From NCBI RefSeq assembly GCF_964019385.1, contig NC_088647.1, positions 16,947,989 through 17,011,988 of the forward strand: DNA of 64,000 nucleotides. The letters run 5' to 3'. Below are positions 38,045-48,498 of the stretch, piece after piece. A program made the translations under genes and the position numbers. The stretch is from Sycon ciliatum (lineage: Eukaryota; Porifera; Calcarea; Leucosolenida; Sycettidae). The notes beneath the pieces are model-generated. The model had not been told where the DNA came from and did no database searches. It worked only from the letters and a program-made list of their open reading frames with translations. Position 1 is the first letter of the stretch, and the number at the start of each line of letters is the position of its first letter.

Positions 38045-39835
38045 GGGGAGAACCTTGCCATTTATTTTTATTTATTTTTTTACTATTATTCACAAACCCA
38101 ACTCGTAAAATAAATAATTATGTGGACAAAAACAAACAGCTACTGAGCAGGGGCTGCACTGGGCAGCAGTGATGGTGAGGTACCAGGGGCTCCACCGACC
38201 AAAGGTCTCGGCTTCAATGCCACAAGCACGCACCAGGAAAAAGAAACAGAAATGTAAAGGAAAGCTAGATCTAGCTATGGAGAAGTAGAATAGAAGGTAA
38301 AAGTACCGGTAGGTGTTTAGAAAAATAAAACAAGATGAAAAGAGATTGTTTATTATCAGTGTTTGGACTGATATACAATGTACATGTCAACTTCATCAAC
38401 CAAAACTTATGAACTTTTTTAATAGATCTGAAACGAAACTCCCACAAAGAAGTGTAAAGAAAACAAGCTAAAAAACAGAAAAATAATAAGGCACCCATTT
38501 TGATAATCCAGGGGATGGCCCACGCCTGGTAAAAGAATAAGCAGAGAAAAGAAAAGAATCATAACAAGTTTTCCATGTATGCAAAACACAGCTGAGCACT
38601 CTGAGCAAGGTCAGGTACGCGGATTAGCGGGTCCGGCAAGCGACGAGCTCGAAAAATTACAGGGAATCTGGTGCCCAGTACCAGTTGCTGTCTCTCAGGT
38701 GTCGGTAGACCTTTATCCTGAATGACTGAAAACGTGTTTTGTGTGGGCGCTGCGACAGCAGCCTGTCAGGAAGGGAGTTCCATGCGCCAATAGGGCTTGA
38801 AAGTGATGACGTCAAAACGGCCAGGGAGTAGTAAGTTGACATCAGATTTCTATTTTTGGATCCACTAAGGTGTGACTTTGCTATTGCCTAAGTATGTGGG
38901 TGCATAGCAACCCACTCATGTCGCATGCAGGTGTGACTTTTATTTCGCCACCAGTTGTAACCCCGCCCCCAGTAGCCAAATCAGTCAGTTTCACTGGTTA
39001 CATCACCTTGCTGAGAGTAAGACGGCTTGAAATGTGCTTGGATCCATACAAAAACTGGATCCAAGTGGATCCAATTTTTGAATTTTTGAAATTGTTGCTA
39101 TGCTGTGACGTAGCACTTTCAAGCCCTATACAGCAGTACGGGAACGACCGCTTCACGACGGATGGAGCTGAGACAGGGAGCGTGTCTGACAGTTGATAGG
39201 CGTGGCTGGTGGCATTATTGTGCTGGTTCCTGGTTCTGGGGTTGGCTGGAGAAACGCGATGCGGTGGCAATACAGCAAGTAGCTGAGGAGGACCAGTAAT
39301 GAAATGCAATTTGTACATGCACGAGAGAGCAGCAACAGTCCGGCGGACAGCCAGACTGGGGAGAATTGCACCAGGGCCAATGATGCGCAGTGCGCGGCGT
39401 TGAACATTATCCAGACGTTGGATGTGGCTGGCTGGCGCGCCCATCCACACAAGCGGGGCATACTCCATCAAGGGCTTCACGAATGCCTTGTAGACAGTCG
39501 TTCGGCTAGCTGGCGTTAGAATGTGGGCCGCTCGTCGAAGAAAGCCGAGGCGCTGCTGGGCGCGGATGGTCACGGTCCTGAGGTGACTAGCGAAGGACAA
39601 TTTGGAGTCAAATCGAACACCAAGCAGTGATATGCTGGTTTCCTCCGGTACAGGGGTACCACCAAACAGGATTTGGGGCAGGTCTAGGTCAGTGCGTCGG
39701 AGGGTAGCAGTCATAGCCTGTGACTTGCTGGGCTGGAAAGACACTTTCCACCGGCAACCCCACTCATGCAGGCGGTTTGTGGATACCTGCAAGGTGTGTG
39801 CAGCGTCCGGAGGGCACTGAGCTTAGGATACTAGA
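38045..39835 (-). pseudogene. LINE, C-terminal RT and 3' end, interrupted by a MITE
   Basis: The minus strand encodes HEWGCRWKVSFQPSKSQAM, FLRRAAHILTPASRTTVYKA, FVKPLMEYAPLVWMGAP and RRALRIIGPGA, then (after the MITE at 38791-39128) GAWNSLPDRLLSQRPHKTRF ... YRHL. The 3' UTR carries the stem-loop CCGACCAAAGGTCTCGG (38195-38212). The catalytic RT part is missing. It is a close relative of the LINE at 39850-42660. Confidence 0.85.
38791..39128. mobile_element. GGGCTTGAAAGT inverted-repeat MITE
   Basis: TAGGGCTTGAAAGTG at the left and CACTTTCAAGCCCTA at the right. A second full copy is at 58271-58614 and an end fragment at 6965-7035. Removing it restores the LINE reading frame here (CI-GAWNSLP), so the boundaries are reliable. 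A TA target is likely. Confidence 0.85.
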
Positions 39836-39847
39836 CTGTATAGTGCT

Positions 39848-39849
<2 letters not shown>

Positions 39850-39879
<30 letters not shown>

Positions 39880-42660
39880 ATGTTCACACTCCCAGCTCGA
39901 AAATAATAAAGAAAGACAATGATACTGAGACTAGGACGAACGTGACAACTATTGAGCAGGGGCTGCACCGAGACGCAGCAGTGATGGTGGGGCATTGATG
40001 GCTCTGCCGACCTGAGGTCTCGGCATCACGGCCAAAAACACGCACCAAAAACAAAAGATAGAGCTGTACGAGTCAGCAAAATGAAAAGAAAGGAAGGGTT
40101 AACATCAGCGAGTGTGCGGGAGAAACTGTGAGACTATTAACAAATTACAAGGGCTGTTACTGAGAGGAGCATCATCATGGCTGATCATGGCGAGTCGGTT
40201 GTCTGAGCCAGTTGTGGTGCATAGATAGGGATAGAGGAGAACGACGAGAGCATCATCATAGCGAGTCGACTGCCCAGAGCCAGTTTGTGCTTCGCAGATG
40301 GCGATAAACATTAGTTTTGAATGCTTGCATTCCCTTGCTGTGGGGAGGCTGGGACAGAAGAGCGGCGGGGAGGGAGTTCCAGTCACTAATACTGCAGTGT
40401 GGGAACGAGCGCTTTAATGCCAGCGGGACAGATGCAAGCAGCTGGTGTTGGAGCTGGTGGTCATGGCCAATGACGCTACCATGCTCGCTGCGAGTTCTGG
40501 GGCTGGATGAGGGGAAATGGCGCGGTGGCAAAACAGAGAGCAGCTGCGGAGGGCCAGGCAGGTAATGCAGCTTGTATAGGCAGGCAAGCGAGGCAACAGT
40601 ACGACGGATGGCCAGGCTAGGTAATAGTGCACCTGGACCGATGATTCGCAGAGCACAGCGTTGGATATGATCCAGGCGTTGCAGGTAGCTGGGCGGAGCA
40701 CCTATCCAGATGAGGGGGGCATACTCCATAACTGGTCGAACAAATGCCTTGTATACCGTGGTGCGGCCGGCTGGAGAGAGAATGTGCGCTGCACGGCGCA
40801 GGAAGCCTAGGCGTTGTTTGGCTCGAGTGGCAACCTTCCGGAGATGAGTGCTGAATGACAGCTTCGAGTCAAAGGTCACTCCAAGTAAAGAGAGAGCCTT
40901 CTCCTCAAGGACAGGAGTGCCGCCGAAGACAATGCGAGGCAAATTGATGGGGGTTCTGCGGAGAGTGGCGGTCATGGCTTGGGACTTCGACGGTTCGAAG
41001 GAGATGCGCCATCTGCAGCCCCACTGATGCAAGCGATCAACAGAAGTCTGGAGGCTCAATGCTGCGTCGGCTGGGGATGTGTCGAGGGATATCAGGCTGT
41101 ACAAGGTAGTATCGTCGGCGTACGCCTCCAGGTGCGCTCCGGGTGACAGGGTCTCTGAGGCGTCGTTCACGTAAATCAGGAAGAGTGTGGGGCCGAGAAT
41201 GCTCCCTTGGGGAACTCCTGCTGATATGGTATACAGCGATGAGGTTTGGCCGCCCACCAAGCATTGAATGGACCGTCCACCTAGGTAGGAAGAGAGCCAG
41301 GTATGCAGGGGGCCGCCAATGCCAAGATGGCGGACTTTGTGGAGGAGGCCAGCATGGGACACACGGTCGAATGCTCCGGCAATATCCACGGCTAGAATAC
41401 GTGCTGCACCGCCTCGGCCGACGGCTGTGATCCAGGCGTGGTGTAGAGCCTGTAGCGCATCTGAGGTCCCGAGGCGGCGACGAAACCCGAACTGGTGGGG
41501 TGTTAGGAGTTTGTAACGCTCAAGGTGATTCATGAGCTGACGATTGATAACGCTCTCCATGATCTTAGAGATTATGCTCAGCAGTGAAACTGGACGATAA
41601 TTCCTTAGGGCGGATCGTGAAGATCGCTTGTGGATTGGAACCACGCTGGCAGTCTTCCACATTTGTGGCTGGACTCCGTGCTGGAAGCAAAGAGCAAAGA
41701 GCTGACACAGTGGCTTGGCAAGTTCTCTGGCGCATTCCTTCAAGACACGAGCGGAAATACCGTCGGGTCCAGTCGCCTTTGAGGCATCCAGGCGAGCTAA
41801 AAGCCGGTGGACTGCATCCGGGCGAAAGTGGACTGTCGTTAGTGCAGGTGCGTCAGCGAATGCCGTGTCCGGTAAGTCCATCGTGGTAAGGTCGCGGCCT
41901 TGCACACTGCACTTGTGGGAAAAGAAACGTGCGAAAGCCTCCGCTTTCTCATAGCTTGTGGCCCTCTCGCAACCTTCACTATCAACGAGCAGGGGAATGT
42001 CAGTGTTCCGACCCTCGCCACAAGCACACTTTAGCTTCGTCCACCATTCCTTCTCCTTCAGGGACCCATTCGACAAGCTATGTCTGAGGCTGTTCTCTTT
42101 GGAAACTCTAGATCTAGCGAGGACTGCGATAGCATTGTTTACAGAACGGGTAAACTCATGTTTCAGTGCAAAATCGTGAGGGTGCTTCCTCCAAGTGCGC
42201 CAGCGTTTGTCCTTCTCCTTCATGGCGGCTGCACACTCAGGTGTCCACCATTTCGGATCCGTTGACTTCACTGTCAGTGTCTTGGACGGAACGAACTGGG
42301 AAACGGCTTTCATGATTGTGGCAGTAACGTGCTCACACGAAGTTTCTGGGTTGGCAGTAATGACGGTTGACCAGTCAACCTGGCGGAAAAAGGATCGGAG
42401 GCGGTTCCAGTCTGCCTTTTCATAGCGCCAGACAGTTCGTTGCACCGCCGCTACATGGGTAGGAAGAACACCTGTGAAGTCCGAAAGAATTACAGCGTGG
42501 TCAGATCGACCAATAGGGGACATTATCTGCGTGGTCACTGGAGAGTTGAACGTGGACATCACCAGGTCGAGTGTGTTATCCCCGCGAGTAGGACTCTGAA
42601 CGTGCTGCGTGAGAAAGTGGGCTGTGCATGTGCCATGAACCCATCTAAACTAATTCGAGG
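39850..42660 (-). mobile_element. LINE with long intact ORF2, 5'-truncated in the endonuclease
   Basis: The T-run at 39850-39876 is the poly(A) tail of a minus-strand element. Upstream of the ORF's first Met the frame still shows LTQHVQSPTRGDNTLDLV, the end of the endonuclease, until about 42655. The 3' UTR stem-loop is at 40006-40024. Confidence 0.88.
40256..42562 (-). CDS. LINE ORF2 protein: end of endonuclease, linker, full reverse transcriptase
   Basis: 768 codons without a break. GRSDHAVILSDF is the last endonuclease motif (SDH). RT motifs follow in order: ATGPDGISARVLK, WKTASVVPIHK, NYRPVSLLSIISK, LAVDIAGAFDRVSH, AGVPQGSILGPTLFLIYVND, the catalytic AYADDTTLY, then LLGVTFDSKLSF and the C-terminal WNSLPAALLSQPP ... 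VYRHLRSTNWLW. It is typical of jockey/CR1/L2-like elements. It is by far the best preserved LINE frame in the window, so the insertion is young, but it cannot move by itself without the missing 5' part. Confidence 0.92.
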   Translation of the reverse strand: MMSTFNSPVTTQIMSPIGRSDHAVILSDFTGVLPTHVAAVQRTVWRYEKADWNRLRSFFRQVDWSTVITANPETSCEHVTATIMKAVSQFVPSKTLTVKSTDPKWWTPECAAAMKEKDKRWRTWRKHPHDFALKHEFTRSVNNAIAVLARSRVSKENSLRHSLSNGSLKEKEWWTKLKCACGEGRNTDIPLLVDSEGCERATSYEKAEAFARFFSHKCSVQGRDLTTMDLPDTAFADAPALTTVHFRPDAVHRLLARLDASKATGPDGISARVLKECARELAKPLCQLFALCFQHGVQPQMWKTASVVPIHKRSSRSALRNYRPVSLLSIISKIMESVINRQLMNHLERYKLLTPHQFGFRRRLGTSDALQALHHAWITAVGRGGAARILAVDIAGAFDRVSHAGLLHKVRHLGIGGPLHTWLSSYLGGRSIQCLVGGQTSSLYTISAGVPQGSILGPTLFLIYVNDASETLSPGAHLEAYADDTTLYSLISLDTSPADAALSLQTSVDRLHQWGCRWRISFEPSKSQAMTATLRRTPINLPRIVFGGTPVLEEKALSLLGVTFDSKLSFSTHLRKVATRAKQRLGFLRRAAHILSPAGRTTVYKAFVRPVMEYAPLIWIGAPPSYLQRLDHIQRCALRIIGPGALLPSLAIRRTVASLACLYKLHYLPGPPQLLSVLPPRHFPSSSPRTRSEHGSVIGHDHQLQHQLLASVPLALKRSFPHCSISDWNSLPAALLSQPPHSKGMQAFKTNVYRHLRSTNWLWAVDSL

Positions 42661-43379
42661 GCTCTGAACACGATGGGGACTCGGTCATCATGGTCATTGA
42701 CGGGCAAGGTAGCTGAGATGCCGAAAGTTTGCTTTGAAAACTAAAAATACGGAGCGATATCCAAAAATCGATGACTCTTGACATGCGACACACTGTTGCC
42801 GTGTTGTTGTTGTTGTTGTAGAAGTTTATTTAACGTCGCACCACAAACAGGCGATTTCGCCTCCTTTGATACATGTGGACGACAGAAGGAATGAGAGAGA
42901 GGGGGGGGGGACAGAAGTATGGAGAGAGGAAGGGTAGAAATAAATAAGCAATCAACCTCAGGGCTACACCAAAGCAAAAACGGAATGGGAACATACTATA
43001 TACAAAATAGCTTCATACATATATTGCAAAACACGTTTACTATTCTTCCGTGTTGGAAAGCTATTCATGTGTGCTTCAACCATGTCAACTGCTTGATCAA
43101 TTGACCATCATGTAAAAATCGAAGGCGCCAGATACGTGAATAACGCGTAGCAGGCGTAGAACGTCGAGAGAAAAATTGTTCCGTGCACGCCATGCTTGCA
43201 CCATACATTCGATCGTACGACGAAGGATTTCTGCCTTTTGGTCACGTGATTGAAGTCGCTACAATTAATACAAGTAGACTACAACGACAAGTAAGTAATT
43301 TAGTACAATCATGTAGTACATCACATGCACAATCATGTACATGTACTTCATTTGTCGCGGTGCATGCTACAAATGAACT
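42661..43379. other. No gene seen
   Basis: A (TTG)n tract at 42803-42819 precedes GAAGTTTATTTAACGTCGCA, possibly the tail of a minus-strand retro-insert. ACAATCATGTAC...CTTCATTTGTCGCGGTGCATGCTAC near 43330-43371 recurs at 62627-62652. Confidence 0.4.
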
Positions 43380-43387
43380 GTTTTTCG

Positions 43388-45045
43388 CAGGGAGTCGTAA
43401 AAGCCCGGGAGAGGACACGGGATGCGCGCACGCGGACGATGTTTGCCTCGGCCAGAAAGTGAAGCACGCTAGGCCGGCGCGGCCGGATCTGCTCGATCCA
43501 CGGCGCTGTGCTCGTCTTCAGGGCAGGGAGTCCTAAAATACCAATATTTTACAACTCGTTGTTGATCCGAAACTGGTGCCGTGGTGGCGAAGGAATAAGA
43601 AGCATAAACATGATTGTGTGTCTGTCTGTCAGACTCAGTACATATGGTACAGGGGGGTGGGGAGTTGAGTGTGTGTTTGTGTGTGTGTGGGGGGGGGGGG
43701 AGGCGTGTGTATGTGCACATGTGCTTGTACTTTTGTGTGTGTTTGTACAGTGTTTGTGTGTGTGTGCGCGTGTGCGCATTTTTGTGCACAATTCCGTTAT
43801 GAAGTACAAATGATAGGTTTACCTTTTGTACACTCGCCAAGACTTCGGTTAGATTCACTGAGAACCTTTCTGGCCAACCTGGAGGCTGAGCCTTCCGTTT
43901 CCTAAACGGCTAAAGTCACCGCGTACTCAGTATACGAGTAGAAAAGTGTTGAAATTATGAAGATTTATAAATAACGACCTGCAACCATGTACAATGTACA
44001 TGTAGATAGATAGGGAACACACATTGATTGTTTTTAAAAGAATCCAGGCAATATCATGAATCATGGAACGAGTGTGTAATAATGCTCTATGTTGCGTTTT
44101 GACGATGCTGAAGGAAGGGAGCCGTTGCGATTCACTCACAACACACGCACAGAAGTCCACTCGACTGCAATTTCAGTGCAATTTCTGACACAAATTCATA
44201 ACTCCACGAGCACGAGGAAGCTCAGCGGATCTCCACAAGAACTTTCGCCCATCACGCAATGGAATATGGGCTGTATGATACGACCAGCGGCTAACATGGG
44301 AAGTGGCTTCATTTTCCACAAATCTCGTTTCATTCACAACCATTTGGCTGCAATTTCAGTGCAATTTCTGCCACAAATTCAACTCCACGAGTACGAGGAA
44401 GCTCAGCGGATCTCCACAAGAACTTTCGCCCATCAACTGCAATGGAATATGGGCTGTATGATACGACCAGCGGCTAACACGGGAAGTGGCGTCATTTTCC
44501 ACAAATCTCGTTTCATTCACAACCATTTGACTGCAATTCAGTGCAATTTCTGCCACAAATTCAACTCCACGAGTACGAGGAAGCTCAGCGGATCTCAACA
44601 CGAACGTTCGCCCATCACCTGCAATGAAATATGGGCTGTATGATACGACCAGCGGCTAACACGGGAAGTGGCGTCATTTTCCATAAATCTCATTTCGTTC
44701 ACCCCAACTCAAATAAAATTGAAGTACAATTAGGGATTTATCTTGCATTTCCATCGCCTCAGAATAAATTAACTTCGATAAACTGAGAGAGAATGAGTGA
44801 GGCAGCTGGAAGAATTGAGGATGAAAATCGAGATCAGAAAACTCGACGGAGCAATCGTCTCCGTGCTCTAAGAGAAATCGAAGAATGTCCCAATTAGTAT
44901 TTCAAGAAGACATCACAATTTTCGAAAATAATAATTTCCTGGCCTCGCAACACCGTTCCCTGGCAGCGTTCCCCCGGCAGCGCGAGACAAAGATGTTTTC
45001 TGGGAATGTGTGCCGTGTCCTCTCCCGGGCTTTTACGACTCCCTG
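43388..45045. mobile_element. hAT-type non-autonomous transposon next to a TRIM gene
   Basis: Perfect inverted ends of 33 bp (43388-43420 and 45013-45045) begin CAGGGAGTCGTAAAAGCCC. The 8-bp target duplication GTTTTTCG is at 43380-43387 and 45046-45053. CAGGG ends plus an 8-bp duplication define hAT. The interior has a GT/TG microsatellite and a tandem array of about 180 bp; no transposase is visible. Confidence 0.92.
44150..44700. repeat. Tandem array, about 180-bp unit, 3 copies
   Basis: CAATGGAATATGGGCTGTATGATACGACC, TTTTCCACAAATCTC and AACTCCACGAG(C/T)ACGAGGAAG recur three times. An open frame through the array is a side effect of the repeat. Confidence 0.9.
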
Positions 45046-45163
45046 GTTTTTCGTCACCAGTGCACTGCTCACTCAGTGCTCAGTGCTGCTCAGAAGACAG
45101 TACATCTGGTGTGTGAGGACGAAGAAAATGTTTTTCTACCATTTACAATTCTGCATCTTTGAA

Positions 45164-46837
45164 ATGGCTGACGATCTTGAAGTTCACAATGCCATCGGCA
45201 AAGATGTGAGCAATCTTCGCTGCTGCGTGGCGTGCCACAGCGCAGCATACTCTCTCAAGATGAAGGTATTGAATTGCTTGCACGCCATGTGCGTCACGTG
45301 TCTCGGACAACATTTGTGCAATGACGGAACGGTGTCGTGCTGCAAATGCTTGACTGTGGCAGCATCAGGTATGCCAGGAGTAAGACTGGAGGAATCCCTA
45401 GCCGACTGGCCAGTTCAAAGGGTAGAGATGAGAGGCAAGGAAGGTAGCGAGCTGCAATCAGATCATTCAGAGAAACAGCTCGTATGTCAAAGCCTAGAAT
45501 GCCAGGGAGAATCTTCCCCGGCTACTTCGCTATGTGTCGACTGTGGATTATACATGTGTGAGGGACATGAGAAATTACATTTGATGAAGAGAAGCTGCTG
45601 TGGACACCATCTCCAGTCAGTGCACACGATGAGAACGGCAGCAGAGGACGATACAGTAGCCGATTCAGAATTCCTTCATTGTAGCCTGCACCCACATTTT
45701 CTAGTGAAATCCTACTGCAAGAAATGTGAACAGTTGACATGTCAGAGGTGCTCCGAGCAGCGTCATGCTAGCTGTTCACCAAGTATTGAAGAGATAGCCA
45801 CAGCAGCTGAAAGAAAACGAGCTCAGTGGAAGTCGCTGCTAAGTGATTCTAGCGACGCGTGGAGAGAGCACCTCGGTGAAATGAATGTGCACATTGCAAC
45901 ACGAACCGCAGAAATCAATGAGAAGGTGGAGGCATTGTCAGAGGAAATTGTAGCTGATTTCAATACGCACATCAAAAACCTGCAGCGCAGACAAGAAGAT
46001 CTTCTGAATGAGCTGGACACTCGGCGCTGCAAAGCACTGCAAGACCTGGAGAAGCAGTCCGCCATTGTGGGAAAGAAAACCTTTCAACTGGATTGCTGTG
46101 AGCATCTCGTGCAGAATCTCGGCAACAGTAATCTCTTGACTGCAGAGAAGATCCTGCAGACACAGATCAAGGATGTTGTCAATAGCAACGAGGAAGCTGA
46201 TATCAGTGATGATCATCGAGTGGATGTTGATTTCAATGTATCCTACCGTGCATTTGCAACGAATGATCAGGAGAAGAAGCGTATATCACAGCTTGGACGT
46301 CTTGTCGACTCTGCCTCCCGCGCAGAGTCAGTGAAGAAGAATACTGTACGTGTGCAGCCAGTGTTCGATCCATTTAGCTGCAAGCCTACAAAGTTTTCTC
46401 TGTCGAGTGATGGATATGAAGTATCACATACAGATGCTTCCACTTTTGACACAATCTCCACATTGGGCAGTTATTGCCATGGTGTGGTGGAGTGCTCAGC
46501 CCAGATCAGTTGCCGTGGAAATGGGGTCTTCCTTGGGGTCGTTAAAGAACGTTGTACAACACATGCGCCGTGTACAGAAGAGAGGCCATTCTTGGGTTGG
46601 TGCAGCCACAGTAACTGCCAAGAGTACAGTGTGGGCAACAACACAAGTCTTGGTCAGGTATGGCAAGATGGTGACATCATAGCACTGCGGTTGGATTGTG
46701 ATCAGCACACACTGACAGGGACACACCAGAGATCTGGCCAGAGTGAGACCATTGCTGTACCCAGGGGTAAGCTGTGCTTTACTGCAGAGATGAGTTGCCC
46801 GGCATCGATCAGGTTTTTGCCTTGTCTCTCTAGTTAA
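45164..46837 (+). CDS. TRIM-like RING/B-box/coiled-coil protein (gene C)
   Basis: I start at MADDLEVHN, shared by all three paralogues; the frame is open farther upstream into the hAT element but that part is not conserved. The product has 557 aa. A complete C3HC4 RING (C21, C24, C38, H40, C43, C46, C59, C62) points to E3 ubiquitin ligase activity. B-box 1 is about 110-140 (CQSLECQGE, CVDCGLYMCEGHEKLH) and B-box 2 about 172-203 (HCSLHPHFLVKSYCKKCEQLTCQRC). A long helical coiled coil spans about 215-340. The C-terminal SPRY-like domain is about 430-557 (GNGVFLGVVKE, WQDGDIIALRLDCDQHTLTGTHQRSGQ). It is single-exon with no introns. TRIM proteins ubiquitinate targets and often act in innate immunity; the target here is unknown. 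The hAT end lies about 110 bp before the start. Confidence 0.9.
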   Translation: MADDLEVHNAIGKDVSNLRCCVACHSAAYSLKMKVLNCLHAMCVTCLGQHLCNDGTVSCCKCLTVAASGMPGVRLEESLADWPVQRVEMRGKEGSELQSDHSEKQLVCQSLECQGESSPATSLCVDCGLYMCEGHEKLHLMKRSCCGHHLQSVHTMRTAAEDDTVADSEFLHCSLHPHFLVKSYCKKCEQLTCQRCSEQRHASCSPSIEEIATAAERKRAQWKSLLSDSSDAWREHLGEMNVHIATRTAEINEKVEALSEEIVADFNTHIKNLQRRQEDLLNELDTRRCKALQDLEKQSAIVGKKTFQLDCCEHLVQNLGNSNLLTAEKILQTQIKDVVNSNEEADISDDHRVDVDFNVSYRAFATNDQEKKRISQLGRLVDSASRAESVKKNTVRVQPVFDPFSCKPTKFSLSSDGYEVSHTDASTFDTISTLGSYCHGVVECSAQISCRGNGVFLGVVKERCTTHAPCTEERPFLGWCSHSNCQEYSVGNNTSLGQVWQDGDIIALRLDCDQHTLTGTHQRSGQSETIAVPRGKLCFTAEMSCPASIRFLPCLSS

Positions 46838-48490
46838 TAACCTCTTGGTGTGTCCTCTGCCAGCGGTAATTTATCTCTGCTCTAGTCGGCCAAGCAGGTC
46901 TGAATGACGTCATCAATACTTCATACAGTATGATAGTGCTAGGATACAATACTGTACATGACTGTACTACAGTGTATTGGTATTACCAGTGCATATGTAC
47001 ATGTAGGTTATGGGCCGCAACATCACTCTGATAGTCCAGTGCCTTCTTTCCACCTTCACATGTACCGCTACATGTACATGTGTTTCACTCTCAGCATGGT
47101 AGCCAGCAATGCTGATGGAATGCTGGTATCTCCTTCCGCATAACCATGCTGTATGCTACTTGTTTTTGTATGTTGAATGGTATATGCACTAGAGAGTGTC
47201 AGGGGTATGGTGTTCAGCTACTTCTGTGCTTGTTCGATTCAGCATAGTGGTGCGCAGATTTGAGTGTTTTATGATTTTGTCGAAGACGTTTTGCTTGCGC
47301 TTTGTGCACTTCATACTCTCTCCCCTGTACAAACATTTTTGAATGCTGATCCTCTGCACAACTGCTTGATCTGGAGGCATATATTTCGAAGCCATGACCA
47401 TGATTTTCCCAATGCCTTATCTCACCATCTCATCTATTGTCAGACTCATAGATATAGTGATTGCAGAACACGGCGGCGGCCATGCTCAACATCAATCAGT
47501 ACTACAAGTCATGTACGTTGTACATGTACTTATAGCTGTAGCACCTTTACCGGCCCATCCCGGGGCCCCGTCTCTCGACAAAACGGCATGTCTATGAATA
47601 CTCAGTGCGGCCATGCGCTGCCTTCATTACACTCCTGCTCAGGCTGTCTAGATTTCCATTTTGCCCTGGTTCACCAGTAGTGACCAGCGCTGACTTCACA
47701 TGGGTACTCGGGTACTACAATATCGTCTCCTACGAACAAGGGATGACCAGGACGTGAAGAGTTGGATGAGCAGAGCACATTTGGAATGAAGGTGCGCTGC
47801 TAGAATCCGTTGATTAGCTGACTGTTCATCTCAGTTTGATTCTGCCCCACATAGCATTTCTCGCAGATGTCTTTAAATCCAGACTTTCTAAAGCAACATA
47901 CAATGGCTTTCTCGCCCCCCCCCCCCTCACACACACAGACACTGGTTGGAGTGCAGAAACTGCAATCCAGCACATCTGGTTGTCTATCTGGTAACTATTA
48001 CTTAGGTTGTCTATCATGTTTCAAACAACGCTTCAGTATCTCTTGAGCAGGTTCCGGCGGATTCAATGATGCCGGCATAATTGATTGGTGGTTGAAAATT
48101 CGGAGCATCCTTTTATTATAGACTAAGGAGGTAGGAGCAGAACTACACAATTTTAGTAGGTTCGGCCCCATTTCCTCTGTGCTGCGCTGATGAGTTCACA
48201 AAGAACGAAACAGCATGCAGTTCTAGTATGTACATGTATGTACATGTATGACGTGTTGATCTGCAGTGTAGAGCTACACTGTACCTGATGAGTGCTAAAG
48301 AAGTGGTGGTCTGGAAGGGACGAGGTACTACTGGTAGGCACCGGCAGATTATGCCAGCATACAAGCATTGCATGGGATCTGTCGATCAACATGACTTTGT
48401 GCACTGCGTGCACGCAGCGTTCTGCACGCGCTGAGCTGAGGGCGCCGGCGCCCCCTGGCCCGGTCAATCGACTGGATTTCCGTATACAGT
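46838..48490. repeat. 3' flank of gene C, duplicated after genes D and E
   Basis: Long collinear similarity to 53437-54800 and 60951-62560 (TAATAACCTCTTGGTGTGTC, GTAGCCAGCAATG.TGATGGAATG, ATGCCGGCATAATTGATTGG). C/A homopolymer runs and TACATGTA clusters occur inside. No further gene is supported. Confidence 0.85.
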
Positions 48491-48498
48491 ACTAGTAC

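Noticed and set aside
43549-43905. Cys/Val-rich and His/Thr-rich open frames
   Set aside because: Translation of a GT/CA microsatellite.
44089-44643. 184-codon open frame with repeated GCMIRPAAN segments
   Set aside because: It follows the tandem DNA repeat in a hAT element and has no protein-like composition.
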